A DNA stretch of 64,000 bases from Lacinutrix algicola (GTDB lineage: Bacteria; Bacteroidota; Bacteroidia; Flavobacteriales; Flavobacteriaceae), in contig NZ_LIQH01000038.1 of assembly GCF_001418085.1 (NCBI RefSeq), positions 1 through 64,000 of the forward strand, in the 5' to 3' direction. Position 1 is the stretch's first letter. Every line of letters starts with the position of its first letter. Below are positions 48,854 to 58,289 of the stretch, piece after piece. A model generated the notes under the pieces. It searched no databases, was not told where the DNA came from, and worked only from the letters and a program-made list of their open reading frames with translations. The position numbers and the translations under genes are program-made.

Positions 48854-51800
48854 ATGAAAAAAATTACTTTATTCCTTGGTCTAATGCTTATGGCATTTTC
48901 GTATCAAGCTAATGCTCAAATTACTGTTGGTTCTGGTACCGGAACACAGTCAAACGTGCCAATTGTTAGTTGTTTCGGATACACTTATTCTCAACAACTA
49001 TATCCACAAGCAGAAATTAATTCAGTCGGAAATATTACATCTGTTGCTTTTTATGTGTCTTCTGTACCAGCAACAAATGATGAAAGTACAGATTGGACTA
49101 TATCTATGGGACATTCGACAAAAACAGAATTTGCAGATACAGCAGATTGGGAAGAAGCTAGTAGTTTAACTGAAGTATATACAGGAACAGTTACTTACCC
49201 AGAAGCTGGTAATTGGATGACCATTACATTTGATACTCCTTTTGCTTATAATAATACTGACAATTTAATTGTAGCTATTGATGAAAATCAAACAGGTTGG
49301 GATTGTACTATTAATTGGCAGAAAACTGATACTGCTGAAAATAGAAGTATATACTACCGTAGCGATAGTACTAATCCAGATCCAGCTAGTCCTCCAACTG
49401 CTACAGGAGTAGGAGCGTATTATGCAAACACTGTTTTTGGAGGATTAACAGCTTCATTACCACCTAATTGCGATGCTGCGCTTACTACTCCCGTTGATGG
49501 AGAAATGAATGCAGATTTAAATGCAGGTCTTGCATGGTCTGCAGCAACAGGTTCTCCTGATGGGTACAAAGTAACCTTGGGTACTTCTACAGGAGCTAAT
49601 GATATAGCTAATGCAGTTGATGTTGGTGCAGATTTAACATATGCTGTTACATTAATAGCAGGCACAACTTACTTTGCAACAATTGTACCTTACAATGCTA
49701 ATGGAGATTCAACTGGTTGTACAGAAGTATCTTTCACGACTGTAGATATACCTGAGTGCCCTGTAGTTACAGGAACTCCAGATGCTGCATGTGGTAATTT
49801 TGATTCTAATTTATCTTGGACTGCAATTACAGGAGCAGATTCTTATACAGTTTCTGTTGGAACAAGTGCTGGAGCTACAGATATTGCAGATAGTGTAGAT
49901 GTAGGTTCTGTTCTTACTTACGATTTTGTGTCAACAATAGCTACTACTTATTATTATACTGTAAATGCAGTAAATAGTGCAGGAACTTCTTCAGGATGTA
50001 CTGAAGGTTCATTTACGAGTTTTTCTACTGGATGTTACTGTGATTCAATACCATCTAGTAATGATAACGATGGGATAGGTAATTTACAAGTAGGAACAAC
50101 AGATTTCGTAAGTGGAGGAGACATTACTTATGAAGATTTTACAGGAACACCAATAGATTTAGGACAAGGTGTAAATGCTAATGTTGTAATAACATTTATG
50201 ACTAATTATACCTATGGAACTAATATTTGGATTGATTTTAATGATAACTTTACTTTTGATGATTCTGAATTACTATATACTGGAGAATCTCCAGATTCTA
50301 ATACAGGAACTGATATTTTAGACGCATCTTTTTTAATGCCAACGACTGCTACTTTAGGAAATCACAGAATGCGTATAGTAACTGATGACACTAATTCAAA
50401 TGCAACAAATCCTTGTAATAGTTCAACTTATGGTGTAACTATGGATGTAGATGTTAATATTATTGCAGTTTCATGTACAGCTCCTGTAGCAACAGCTACA
50501 CTTGTAACAGATTGTGCAAATGCACAATTTTCTGTCGATGTTGATGTTACAGATTTAGGTAGTGGAACTCCTGCTATATTCGATGGTACTACAACAACAC
50601 CAATAACTGCAGTAGGTTTAATTACTGTTGGTCCTTTTGCAGATGGTACAGCAGTATCATTAGTTATAGAGCATGGATCTGATACTGTTTGCGATTTAAG
50701 TTTAGGGAGTTTTACAAATACTTGTCCTCCTTCTAACAATGATTGTTCAAGTTCATTACCTATAGTTGCATCTGAAGATGGAACTTGTAACGAAAGTGTT
50801 TCTGGAACAACAAATAATGCATCTATTAGCTCAGATAGTTGTAGTACTTCAGGAAGAGATGTTTGGTATAGCTTTACTTCTACAGTAGATGGTGACTATA
50901 TTATTGGTGCTACAGAAACTTTTGATTCTAGTTTTTCATCAACTTATGTTACTGCTTACGAAGGAGATTGTGGATCTCTTACACAAATAGGTAATAGTAC
51001 TAGTTGTTTTAATACTGCAGATTTAATAATCTCAACAGTTGCAGGTAATGTTTATTCTATTAATGTAAGAAGTTCATCTTCTACAGGATATGTAGATTTT
51101 GATTTATGTGTTTATCCTGCACCATTGCCTCCTGCTAACGATACTTGTGTAGATGCATTACCAATACTTGATTCTACAGATGGAACTTGTAATGAAAGTG
51201 TATCTGGAACAACAAGTGGTGCAGCTATTAGTTCAGATAGTTGTAGTACTTCAGGAAGAGATGTTTGGTACAGTTTTACGTCTCCAACAGATGGTGACTA
51301 TGTTGTTGGTGTAACTGAAACTTTTGAGTCTAGCAGTTTTATATCAACTTATGTTACTGCTTACGAAGGAGATTGTGGATCTCTTACACAAATAGGTAAT
51401 AGTACTAGTTGTTTTAACACAGCAAATCTAATAATTTCAACGGTTGCCGGTAATGTTTATTCTATTAATGTAAGAAGTTCATCTTCTACAGGTTATGTAG
51501 ATTTCGATTTATGTGTTTTCCCTGCACCATTGCCTCCTGCTAACGATGCTTGTGTAGATGCTACTTTTATAGCTGGTTTTAATAATGGAGACATGCAAGA
51601 TGCTTTTGGAGCAACAAATAATGATGGATTTATTACAGGATGTGGATCTGCAAATGATGGTGTATGGTATACTTTTGAAGTTGCTATTGCTGGTACTATT
51701 AATGTAGATGTTACTGCAGTAGTAGGTTGGGATCCAGAAATAACTGTTTTATCTGGAGGTTGTGGAACTTTTACATGTGTTGATAATGCTGATGGAGGAG

Positions 51801-52207
51801 GATCAGATGGAGACGAAAGCGTTTCTTTTGTAGCCGAAGCAGATACTCAGTATTGGGTAAATGTTGGTCATTATAGTGGAACTACAGATAACGCTGAAGG
51901 ACCTTTTGCTATAGACATTAGTTCTCCAGATACAGCTGTATTAGCAACAAGTTTAGATGTAGAAGATTTTAATAGAGTATCATTATTCTCTTACTATCCA
52001 AACCCAGTGAATAATACATTAACATTAAACGCACAACAAGCGATTAACAATGTATCTATATTTAATATGTTAGGTCAAGAAGTTATTAAATCTGCTCCAA
52101 ATGCAGTATCTAAAGCTATCGATATGTCTAACTTACAATCTGGAGCTTACTTTGTAAAAGTAACTGTAGGAACAACAGTAGAAACAGTAAGAGTTATTAA
52201 AAACTAA
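48854..52207 (+). CDS. T9SS-sorted surface protein with GEVED and repeated domains
   Basis: A 1117-residue secreted protein. Signal peptide (residues 1-21, ending NAQ), an N-terminal beta domain, two Fn3-like units (ALTTPVDGEMNADLNAGLAWSA; then TGTPDAACGNFDSNLSW), a GEVED domain (about 395-535, with IWIDFNDNFTFDDSELLY), and three consecutive domains opening ND(C/T/A)C. Two of these (about 50734-51132 and 51133-51549) are almost identical in DNA. It ends in the sorting domain FSYYPNPVNNTLTLNAQQA to VETVRVIKN. It is very probably the paralogue of the 45409 gene; adhesion or matrix binding is possible but not shown. Confidence 0.92.
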   Translation: MKKITLFLGLMLMAFSYQANAQITVGSGTGTQSNVPIVSCFGYTYSQQLYPQAEINSVGNITSVAFYVSSVPATNDESTDWTISMGHSTKTEFADTADWEEASSLTEVYTGTVTYPEAGNWMTITFDTPFAYNNTDNLIVAIDENQTGWDCTINWQKTDTAENRSIYYRSDSTNPDPASPPTATGVGAYYANTVFGGLTASLPPNCDAALTTPVDGEMNADLNAGLAWSAATGSPDGYKVTLGTSTGANDIANAVDVGADLTYAVTLIAGTTYFATIVPYNANGDSTGCTEVSFTTVDIPECPVVTGTPDAACGNFDSNLSWTAITGADSYTVSVGTSAGATDIADSVDVGSVLTYDFVSTIATTYYYTVNAVNSAGTSSGCTEGSFTSFSTGCYCDSIPSSNDNDGIGNLQVGTTDFVSGGDITYEDFTGTPIDLGQGVNANVVITFMTNYTYGTNIWIDFNDNFTFDDSELLYTGESPDSNTGTDILDASFLMPTTATLGNHRMRIVTDDTNSNATNPCNSSTYGVTMDVDVNIIAVSCTAPVATATLVTDCANAQFSVDVDVTDLGSGTPAIFDGTTTTPITAVGLITVGPFADGTAVSLVIEHGSDTVCDLSLGSFTNTCPPSNNDCSSSLPIVASEDGTCNESVSGTTNNASISSDSCSTSGRDVWYSFTSTVDGDYIIGATETFDSSFSSTYVTAYEGDCGSLTQIGNSTSCFNTADLIISTVAGNVYSINVRSSSSTGYVDFDLCVYPAPLPPANDTCVDALPILDSTDGTCNESVSGTTSGAAISSDSCSTSGRDVWYSFTSPTDGDYVVGVTETFESSSFISTYVTAYEGDCGSLTQIGNSTSCFNTANLIISTVAGNVYSINVRSSSSTGYVDFDLCVFPAPLPPANDACVDATFIAGFNNGDMQDAFGATNNDGFITGCGSANDGVWYTFEVAIAGTINVDVTAVVGWDPEITVLSGGCGTFTCVDNADGGGSDGDESVSFVAEADTQYWVNVGHYSGTTDNAEGPFAIDISSPDTAVLATSLDVEDFNRVSLFSYYPNPVNNTLTLNAQQAINNVSIFNMLGQEVIKSAPNAVSKAIDMSNLQSGAYFVKVTVGTTVETVRVIKN
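50734..51549 (+). repeat. Tandem internal duplication in the T9SS gene
   Basis: Two units of about 400 bp follow one another within the coding sequence. They share blocks such as TCTTACACAAATAGGTAATA and encode TYVTAYEGDCGSLTQIGN and NVYSINVRSSSSTGYVDFDL in both. A third, diverged unit follows to about 51930. Close identity suggests recent duplication or gene conversion. Confidence 0.85.
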
Positions 52208-52257
52208 TAATTACTTATTATATGTTTTACTAAAAATTAGTACAACATAAATATTTT

Positions 52258-52288
52258 GAAAGCCACTCTTTTTAGAGTGGCTTTTTTT
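52258..52288 (+). terminator. Terminator of the second T9SS gene
   Basis: AAAGCCACTCT and AGAGTGGCTTT pair around a TTTT loop and are followed by T residues. The stem matches that at 48481-48510, so the duplication that made the two genes probably carried the terminator. Confidence 0.92.
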
Positions 52289-52300
52289 ATTGTATTACTG

Positions 52301-52308
52301 TACATTTG
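52301..52308 (+). promoter_or_regulatory. Promoter -7 element of the glycosyltransferase operon
   Basis: TACATTTG fits TAnnTTTG. Its last base is 5 bases before the chosen ATG 52313, so transcription would start at or next to the start codon, giving a leaderless mRNA. It lies just after the upstream terminator. Confidence 0.5.
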
Positions 52309-52312
52309 TGTT

Positions 52313-53320
52313 ATGCAATTATCATTATCATTTATTATTCCTGTTTATAATCGTCCTAACGAAATAGAAGAGCTCTTACAAAGCTTTGCTAAGCTAGAAA
52401 CTACAACAGAATTTGAAATTGTTATTGTTGAGGATGGCTCTACAGATCCCTCAGATAAAATTGTAAATAATTATAATTCGCAATTAAATATATCATACTA
52501 TTTTAAAGAAAATTCAGGACCTGGGGATTCTAGAAATTTCGGTATGCAAAAAGCAAAAGGTAATTATTTTATTATTTTAGATAGCGATTGTATTTTGCCT
52601 AAAGAATACTTGAATCAAGTAGTAAATAATCTTAAAGCTAATTACGTAGATTGTTTTGGAGGTCCAGATGCGGCACATGCTACATTCTCAAACTTGCAAA
52701 AGGCTATAAATTTTAGTATGACTTCGTTTATCACTACTGGAGGTATTAGAGGTAATAAAAATAGTGTAGATAAATTTCAGCCTAGGAGTTTTAATATGGG
52801 TTTATCTAAAAAAGCATTTGAATCTACAAAAGGTTTTGGGCGCATACATCCGGGAGAAGATCCAGATTTATCTATACGTTTATGGAATTTAGGTTTTAAA
52901 ACAGCTTTTTTTGAAACCGCTTATGTCTATCATAAAAGAAGAATCTCGTGGTCTAAGTTTTATACACAAGTTAATAAATTTGGAATGGTAAGGCCTATTC
53001 TTAACAAATGGCATCCTTCAACAAAAAAAGTCACATATTGGTTTCCTACAGTATTTGTTTTAGGGATTATACTTTCAATAATATTAGCTTCTTTTAATAT
53101 TATGCTTCCAATATATCTTATATTAGGATATTATATGTTAGCATTTAGTTTAGCTGTAATTCAAACTAAAAATATTACAGTAGCCTTTCAATCTTTAATA
53201 GCAATAACAATTCAATTTTTTGGATATGGTATTGGATTCTTAAAAAGCACATTTTATATTGGTTTTTTAAACCGAAATCCGGAAAAGCAATTTCCAAATC
53301 TATTTTTTAAATCTAAATAA
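52313..53320 (+). CDS. Family 2 glycosyltransferase
   Basis: A GT-A-fold enzyme. The N-terminus LSFIIPVYNRPNEIEELLQSF, the acidic motif IVEDGSTDP, the DxD-type ILDSDCILP and GEDPDLSIRLWN are typical of GT2. Two C-terminal membrane helices follow (about residues 240-300). The chosen start is ATG 52313, giving MQLSLSFIIPVY and 335 residues. The longer frame from 52256 would lie in the upstream terminator. The donor and acceptor sugars are unknown. The next gene begins at its last base. Confidence 0.9.
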   Translation: MQLSLSFIIPVYNRPNEIEELLQSFAKLETTTEFEIVIVEDGSTDPSDKIVNNYNSQLNISYYFKENSGPGDSRNFGMQKAKGNYFIILDSDCILPKEYLNQVVNNLKANYVDCFGGPDAAHATFSNLQKAINFSMTSFITTGGIRGNKNSVDKFQPRSFNMGLSKKAFESTKGFGRIHPGEDPDLSIRLWNLGFKTAFFETAYVYHKRRISWSKFYTQVNKFGMVRPILNKWHPSTKKVTYWFPTVFVLGIILSIILASFNIMLPIYLILGYYMLAFSLAVIQTKNITVAFQSLIAITIQFFGYGIGFLKSTFYIGFLNRNPEKQFPNLFFKSK

Positions 53321-54282
53321 TGTCAATAGTAATAAGTAAATTAAAAAACGTTGTAAAAAGTAGGAGGCTTAATGTGTTTCTTATCTTTTTTTTACTTGCA
53401 TTTTTTATTTTAGTGCTTGCTAGACTTTCTGCTAGTTATACAAATACAGTTGAGTTTAAGGTAGAGTTAAAAAACATTCCAGACGAAATGATTGTACTTA
53501 ACGATTCTACTAATAAATTAAACTTTACAATGACCGCAGATGGTTTTGAATGGATGAGATATTATCTAAAAACACCATCCATAGGAATCGATTTTAATAA
53601 TGAAGTTAAAAAAGCCGATTCTCTATATGTTTGGTCTCTATCTCGAGGTTTTGCAGGAATTAATAGTCAGTTTAATAAAGACGTTGTTGTAAAAACAATT
53701 AATCCAGATACTCTTTTATTTAAAGTAGATATCAATGCGGTAAAAATGATACCTGTTAAACCTAATTTAAATATTAGTTATAGCCCTGGTTATAATGTTT
53801 TAAATACTATAGTTACGGTACCAGATTCGGTAAAAATAATCGGTCCAGAATCTTTACTTTCAAAAATTGATAAAATTGAAACAGAAGTGCTAAATAGAAA
53901 AGAGGTTTTCAAACCTTTTAGTACGCAGTTGGCTTTAATCTCAGAGACTAAAAATTCTCAAATTAAAGTAAAAACTAATACAGTTACTGTTAATGTTAAT
54001 GTAGAAAAATTTACTGAAGGCACTCTTAGTTTACCAGTAAATATAATTAATGTTCCAAAAAATGTTAAGGTTAACTATTTTCCTAAAACTATAAACTTAT
54101 CATATTATACAAGTTTAGAAATATATAATACAATTGATATTAATGATTTTGAAGTGGTTTGCGATTTTAACGAACATAATAGTAAGTATTCGTACTTAAC
54201 ACCTAAATTAGTAAAAGCGCCAACAACAATTAAAACCTCTCGTTTACACGAACAAAAAATAGAGTATATAATTTCAGAATGA
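53320..54282 (+). CDS. YbbR/CdaR-like membrane protein
   Basis: A 320-residue protein with an N-terminal helix (about residues 19-37) and a periplasmic part made of YbbR-like beta repeats (for example NLNISYSPGYNVLNTIVTVPDSVKIIGPESLL). In Firmicutes CdaR regulates c-di-AMP cyclase; in Bacteroidota the same domain protein precedes coaE, and its role is undefined. It overlaps the glycosyltransferase stop by one base and the coaE start by 4 bases. Confidence 0.85.
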   Translation: MSIVISKLKNVVKSRRLNVFLIFFLLAFFILVLARLSASYTNTVEFKVELKNIPDEMIVLNDSTNKLNFTMTADGFEWMRYYLKTPSIGIDFNNEVKKADSLYVWSLSRGFAGINSQFNKDVVVKTINPDTLLFKVDINAVKMIPVKPNLNISYSPGYNVLNTIVTVPDSVKIIGPESLLSKIDKIETEVLNRKEVFKPFSTQLALISETKNSQIKVKTNTVTVNVNVEKFTEGTLSLPVNIINVPKNVKVNYFPKTINLSYYTSLEIYNTIDINDFEVVCDFNEHNSKYSYLTPKLVKAPTTIKTSRLHEQKIEYIISE

Positions 54283-54866
54283 TAACAGTAGGACTTACAG
54301 GTGGAATAGGTAGTGGTAAAACTACAGTTGCTAAAGCTTTTGAAACTTTAGGAATACCAATATATATAGCCGATGATGAAGCTAAAAAACTAATGAATAC
54401 CTCTAAAGTTCTTAAGAGAAAACTAATAGCGCTTTTTGGAGAAGTTGCTTATAAAGATAATGAGTTAAATAGGCCTTATATAGCAAAAGCTATTTTTAAT
54501 GATAAAAGTTTATTAAAAAAAATGAATGCTATTGTACACCCAAAAGTAGGTAAGCATTTTATTAAATGGAAAAATAAACAAAAGGCACCATACGTTATAA
54601 AAGAAGCTGCTATTCTTTTTGAAAACGGAAGTTACAAAAACTACGATTATATTATTACAGTTACTGCACCTGAGAAAACTCGAATAGATCGTGTACTAAA
54701 ACGTGATAACGCGAGTATTGAAAAGGTGAAAGCAATTATTGCTAACCAATGGCAAGATGATGTAAAGGTTCGCTTATCGGACTTTGTAATAGTAAATACT
54801 AATCTCGAAAACACAAAAGCTGAGGTTTTGAAAATACATAATAAACTCTTAAAAAAAAGTATATAA
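54279..54866 (+). CDS. coaE: Dephospho-CoA kinase
   Basis: A 195-residue P-loop kinase for the last step of CoA synthesis. It has GLTGGIGSGKTTVAKAF, the CoA-binding PIYIADDEAKKL, the EAAILFENG block and RVLKRDNAS. Length and motifs are complete. It overlaps the YbbR gene by 4 bases (ATGA) and is last in the GT2-YbbR-coaE operon. Confidence 0.96.
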   Translation: MITVGLTGGIGSGKTTVAKAFETLGIPIYIADDEAKKLMNTSKVLKRKLIALFGEVAYKDNELNRPYIAKAIFNDKSLLKKMNAIVHPKVGKHFIKWKNKQKAPYVIKEAAILFENGSYKNYDYIITVTAPEKTRIDRVLKRDNASIEKVKAIIANQWQDDVKVRLSDFVIVNTNLENTKAEVLKIHNKLLKKSI

Positions 54867-54931
54867 GATTAAGGATTTAACATTTTTGTTAATGTAAGGT
54901 TAAAAGCAAGGCTTACTAAATGTTAAAATAT

Positions 54932-54939
54932 TAATTTTG
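54932..54939 (+). promoter_or_regulatory. Promoter -7 element of the two-component operon
   Basis: TAATTTTG fits TAnnTTTG, with its last base 6 bases before ATG 54945, so the mRNA would be leaderless or almost so. No TTTG is found at the usual upstream distance. Confidence 0.42.
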
Positions 54940-54944
54940 AATGG

Positions 54945-56507
54945 ATGAGTAAAAAAGTGTTTTTTGTACTAGTTATCCTAATGAGCCTGTCTTTGATAGG
55001 TATTATATTTGTGCAGAGCTATTACATTTCTAATTCTATTAGCAATAAGGAAGAAAACTTTAATTTTAATGTTAAACAAGCCTTAAGTAGGGTTGCTAAA
55101 GATATTGAAACTGAGGAGTTTAGAGACTATGTTAATAAGTTAAGACCTTTAGTGATTAAAGACGTCAATATTATTAAAGATACTACAGCAATACGTAATC
55201 TTTATGTTAAACAAGAAAACGACGCTATAAACGAAACGTTTGTTTATAGTTATGGAATATTAGAAGAAAACTACAAATTATCTCCTGCGCTCTTTGACAT
55301 CGGTTTAGATACTATTAGTATAAAAAAAATTATTAGTAAAAAGCAAACAAAGGTTTTTAAAACAAACGAAATAGACGGTAAAGTTAGTAATAATGAGGTT
55401 TTTGCTAATTATGGTATGACTGATAAAATATTAATAGATGATTATTACCGTGATTTTGCTTATAGAACACCAATACATCAACGTACTACCAAAGAAAAGC
55501 TAAACAGACAGCTAGAGCTTAAACTACATCAATATGATATTAATATTGATTATGAGTTTGCTATTTATAGTAACGATTTGGCAACAAAAATACAGACAGA
55601 AGATTTTGAATTGGAAGATCAAGCAACAATGCAGGTTCCTATTTTTTCTGAAGACAATGGAAATTACAACTACCGTTTATTAGTCAATTTTCCCGATAGT
55701 AATAAATTTATATGGTCTTCTGTAATAGGTATGTTGGGCTTATCTATTTTATTTACATCTATTATACTTATTGCTTTTGTTACAGCATTAACACAAATAA
55801 TGAGGCAACGTCAAATAGCAGAAATAAAAACAGATTTTATTAATAATATGACGCACGAATTTAAAACGCCAATAGCAACAATAAACTTGGCTTTAGATTC
55901 GATTAAAAATCCTAAAATAATAAACGATAAAGAAAAAGTAAAGCGTTACTTAGGTATGATACGAGAAGAAAACAAACGTATGCATGCACAAGTAGAAAAC
56001 GTACTTAGAATATCTAAACTAGAAAAAAACGAATTAAACATTAGTAAGGAAGGTACTAGTTTACACGACTTAATAGAAGACGCTATATCTCATGTAGAGT
56101 TAATAGTAGAAGATAGACAAGGACATATAGAAACAGAACTTAAGGCAAGTAAGTCTTCTGTATTAGCTAACGAGACGCATTTTATTAATGTTTTAGTTAA
56201 CATATTAGACAATGCAATTAAATACTCACCAGATGCTCCAAAAATTACTGTAGAAACAGTAAATGTTGGAAATAACATACTAGTAAGTATAAAAGACGAA
56301 GGTAGCGGAATGAGTAAAGCCGCTGTAAAACGTGTTTTTGAAAAATTTTATAGAGAACACACAGGAAATATACATAACGTAAAAGGCCATGGATTAGGCT
56401 TATCTTATGTAAAAAGAATTGTAGAAGACCATAGTGGTCATATATCAGTAACAAGTGAAAAAGGAAAAGGAAGTGTTTTCACGATAAAACTTCCGTTAAT
56501 ATCATAA
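54945..56507 (+). CDS. Membrane sensor histidine kinase
   Basis: A 520-residue kinase with helix 1 (about residues 5-26), a periplasmic sensor domain of about 230 residues without a recognised ligand motif, helix 2 (about 259-284), and cytoplasmic kinase domains. HisKA has His304 in NNMTHEFKTPIATI. The ATPase has the N-box LVNILDNAIKYSPDAP, the G1 box IKDEGSGMS, and GHGLGLSYVKRIV. The response regulator gene follows after 4 bases. The layout resembles the Bacteroides RprX/RprY pair, but the stimulus is unknown. Confidence 0.94.
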   Translation: MSKKVFFVLVILMSLSLIGIIFVQSYYISNSISNKEENFNFNVKQALSRVAKDIETEEFRDYVNKLRPLVIKDVNIIKDTTAIRNLYVKQENDAINETFVYSYGILEENYKLSPALFDIGLDTISIKKIISKKQTKVFKTNEIDGKVSNNEVFANYGMTDKILIDDYYRDFAYRTPIHQRTTKEKLNRQLELKLHQYDINIDYEFAIYSNDLATKIQTEDFELEDQATMQVPIFSEDNGNYNYRLLVNFPDSNKFIWSSVIGMLGLSILFTSIILIAFVTALTQIMRQRQIAEIKTDFINNMTHEFKTPIATINLALDSIKNPKIINDKEKVKRYLGMIREENKRMHAQVENVLRISKLEKNELNISKEGTSLHDLIEDAISHVELIVEDRQGHIETELKASKSSVLANETHFINVLVNILDNAIKYSPDAPKITVETVNVGNNILVSIKDEGSGMSKAAVKRVFEKFYREHTGNIHNVKGHGLGLSYVKRIVEDHSGHISVTSEKGKGSVFTIKLPLIS

Positions 56508-56511
56508 CATT

Positions 56512-57219
56512 ATGGACGAACAAGAAAAGAAAATATTATTAGTAGAAGACGATCCAAACTTTGGAACAGTTTTAAAAGATTATTTAATGATGAATGACTA
56601 CGAGGTTGTTCATGCTAAAAATGGTATGGAAGGCTTCGAAAAGTTTAAAAAAGACGATTATGATCTTTGTATCCTAGATGTTATGATGCCTTATAAAGAT
56701 GGTTTCACTTTAGCCAAAGAGATTAGAGAGAAAAATGCCGAAGTGCCAATTATCTTTCTTACTGCAAAAGCAATGAAAGAAGATGTACTTAAAGGATATA
56801 AAGTAGGGGCAGACGATTATCTTAACAAACCTTTTGATAGTGAAGTGCTTTTAATGAAAATTAAAGCAATTATGACTAGAAAGGCAACAGATACAGTTGC
56901 AGATAGTAAGCAGTTTGAATTTAAAATAGGTAATTTCGATTTAAATTCTAAATTAAGATTTCTTACTTATAAAGGAGGAGAGGCTACTAAGTTATCGCCA
57001 AAAGAAAACGAGTTATTACGTTTATTAGCTTTACATGAAAACGATTTAATGCCAAGAGAATTAGCATTAACAAAAATATGGAGAGACGATAATTACTTTA
57101 CGTCAAGAAGTATGGATGTTTACATTGCAAAATTACGTAAGTATTTAAAAGTTGATGATAAAGTCGAAATACTAAATATTCACGGTGAAGGCTTTAGATT
57201 AGTTGTAAACCCAGAATAG
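56512..57219 (+). CDS. OmpR-family response regulator
   Basis: A 235-residue regulator. The receiver domain has acidic residues Asp13 and Asp14 (LLVEDDPNFG), phospho-acceptor Asp56 (LCILDVMMPYKDG), the threonine in IIFLTAKAM and the lysine in DDYLNKPFD. The C-terminal winged helix (about 135-235) has LSPKENELLRLLALHEND and FTSRSMDVYIAKLRKYL. It is paired with the adjacent kinase. Its targets are not evident. Confidence 0.95.
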   Translation: MDEQEKKILLVEDDPNFGTVLKDYLMMNDYEVVHAKNGMEGFEKFKKDDYDLCILDVMMPYKDGFTLAKEIREKNAEVPIIFLTAKAMKEDVLKGYKVGADDYLNKPFDSEVLLMKIKAIMTRKATDTVADSKQFEFKIGNFDLNSKLRFLTYKGGEATKLSPKENELLRLLALHENDLMPRELALTKIWRDDNYFTSRSMDVYIAKLRKYLKVDDKVEILNIHGEGFRLVVNPE

Positions 57220-57242
57220 TTTTTAAGACTATATAATATAAA

Positions 57243-57272
57243 AAAAGCTACTGCATTTGCAGTAGCTTTTTA
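57243..57272 (+). terminator. Terminator of the two-component operon
   Basis: AAAAGCTACTGCA and TGCAGTAGCTTTT form a nearly perfect stem with a 2-base loop and a T run. It lies 24 bases after the stop codon of the response regulator. Confidence 0.9.
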
Positions 57273-57365
57273 GTTTAAATCTATAAATTAACCTAAAGAG
57301 TTGAATAGTTTTATCTTTCAGAAAAAGTGTAATCACTACTAATATAATATTAGTTTATCTAAAGC

Positions 57366-58280
57366 TTATTCAAATTTACTTTCTAAGGTAGTAAGTATTT
57401 CAGTAACATTTGTTTTGTAATCAAACCACAAGGTGTTTTCATTACGCTTAAACCAAGTTAACTGGCGTTTAGCAAAACGACGTGAGTTTTTTTTCATTTC
57501 TGCAATAGCAAAATCAAGTGTCCATTCGCCTTTAAAATAATTAAAGAGTTCTTTATAACCAACAGTATTTAAAGCGTTAAGATGTTGCTTGTCTATAAGA
57601 GATTTTGCTTCCTCAAGCTGTCCTTCGGCTATCATGATGTCAACACGTTTATTAATACGATTGTATATTGTTTCTCTTTCGGCAGTTAAACCAATAGTTA
57701 TGGTTTTAAAATTACGTTTGTTTTTGTCTTTATTTAAAAAGGAAGAATATGGTTTTCCACTTCCAATACAAATCTCTAAGGCTCTAATTACACGCTTAGG
57801 ATTGTCTATCGCGATGGTGTTGTAAGCTTCAATATCTAGTTTTTTTAGCTGAAGCTGAAGCGCCTCCAGGCCATTTTTAACCAATTCCAAATTTAGCCGT
57901 TCTCTGATGCTTTTATCTACCTCAGGAAAATAATCTAATCCTTTTGTAACAGCATCTACATAAAGGCCAGAACCACCAACCATAATAACAACATCATGTG
58001 TTTTAAATAGAGTGTCTAAGGTTGCAATAGCTTCTTTTTCAAAAGAGCCAACGTTATAATCTTCTTCAATAGATCTATTATGAATAAAGTGATGCTTAGC
58101 TTGAGATAATTCTTCAAGCGTTGGAGCAGCAGTACCTATTTGCATTTCTTTAAAAAACTGTCTAGAATCTGCAGATAGTATTTCGGTATTATAATGTTGG
58201 GCAAGTTTAATACTCAAACTTGTTTTTCCTATTGCTGTAGGTCCAACAATAGAGATAAGGTATTTGGTTTTAGAGTTCAA
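57366..58280 (-). CDS. miaA: tRNA dimethylallyltransferase
   Basis: A 304-residue enzyme adding the isopentenyl group to A37 of tRNAs reading UNN codons. The P-loop GPTAIGKTSLSIKLA, ILSADSRQFFKEMQIGT, and VVIMVGGSGLYVDAV are standard, as are VGYKELFNYFKG and the RRFAKRQLTWFKRN block. It is 9 bases downstream of the ion-channel gene on the same strand. Confidence 0.97.
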   Translation of the reverse strand: MNSKTKYLISIVGPTAIGKTSLSIKLAQHYNTEILSADSRQFFKEMQIGTAAPTLEELSQAKHHFIHNRSIEEDYNVGSFEKEAIATLDTLFKTHDVVIMVGGSGLYVDAVTKGLDYFPEVDKSIRERLNLELVKNGLEALQLQLKKLDIEAYNTIAIDNPKRVIRALEICIGSGKPYSSFLNKDKNKRNFKTITIGLTAERETIYNRINKRVDIMIAEGQLEEAKSLIDKQHLNALNTVGYKELFNYFKGEWTLDFAIAEMKKNSRRFAKRQLTWFKRNENTLWFDYKTNVTEILTTLESKFE

Positions 58281-58289
58281 TGAGTAGGT

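Noticed and set aside
48912-49169. Plus-strand frame of 85 codons inside the second T9SS gene
   Set aside because: It lies fully inside the 1117-codon gene, in another frame, with no domain or start support.
49420-50739. Minus-strand open frames in the T9SS genes
   Set aside because: They are shadow frames of a long, strongly supported gene on the plus strand.
52256-52312. Extended N-terminus of the glycosyltransferase starting at 52256
   Set aside because: The extension overlaps the terminator of the preceding gene and the -7 element; starting at 52313 gives the usual GT2 N-terminus.
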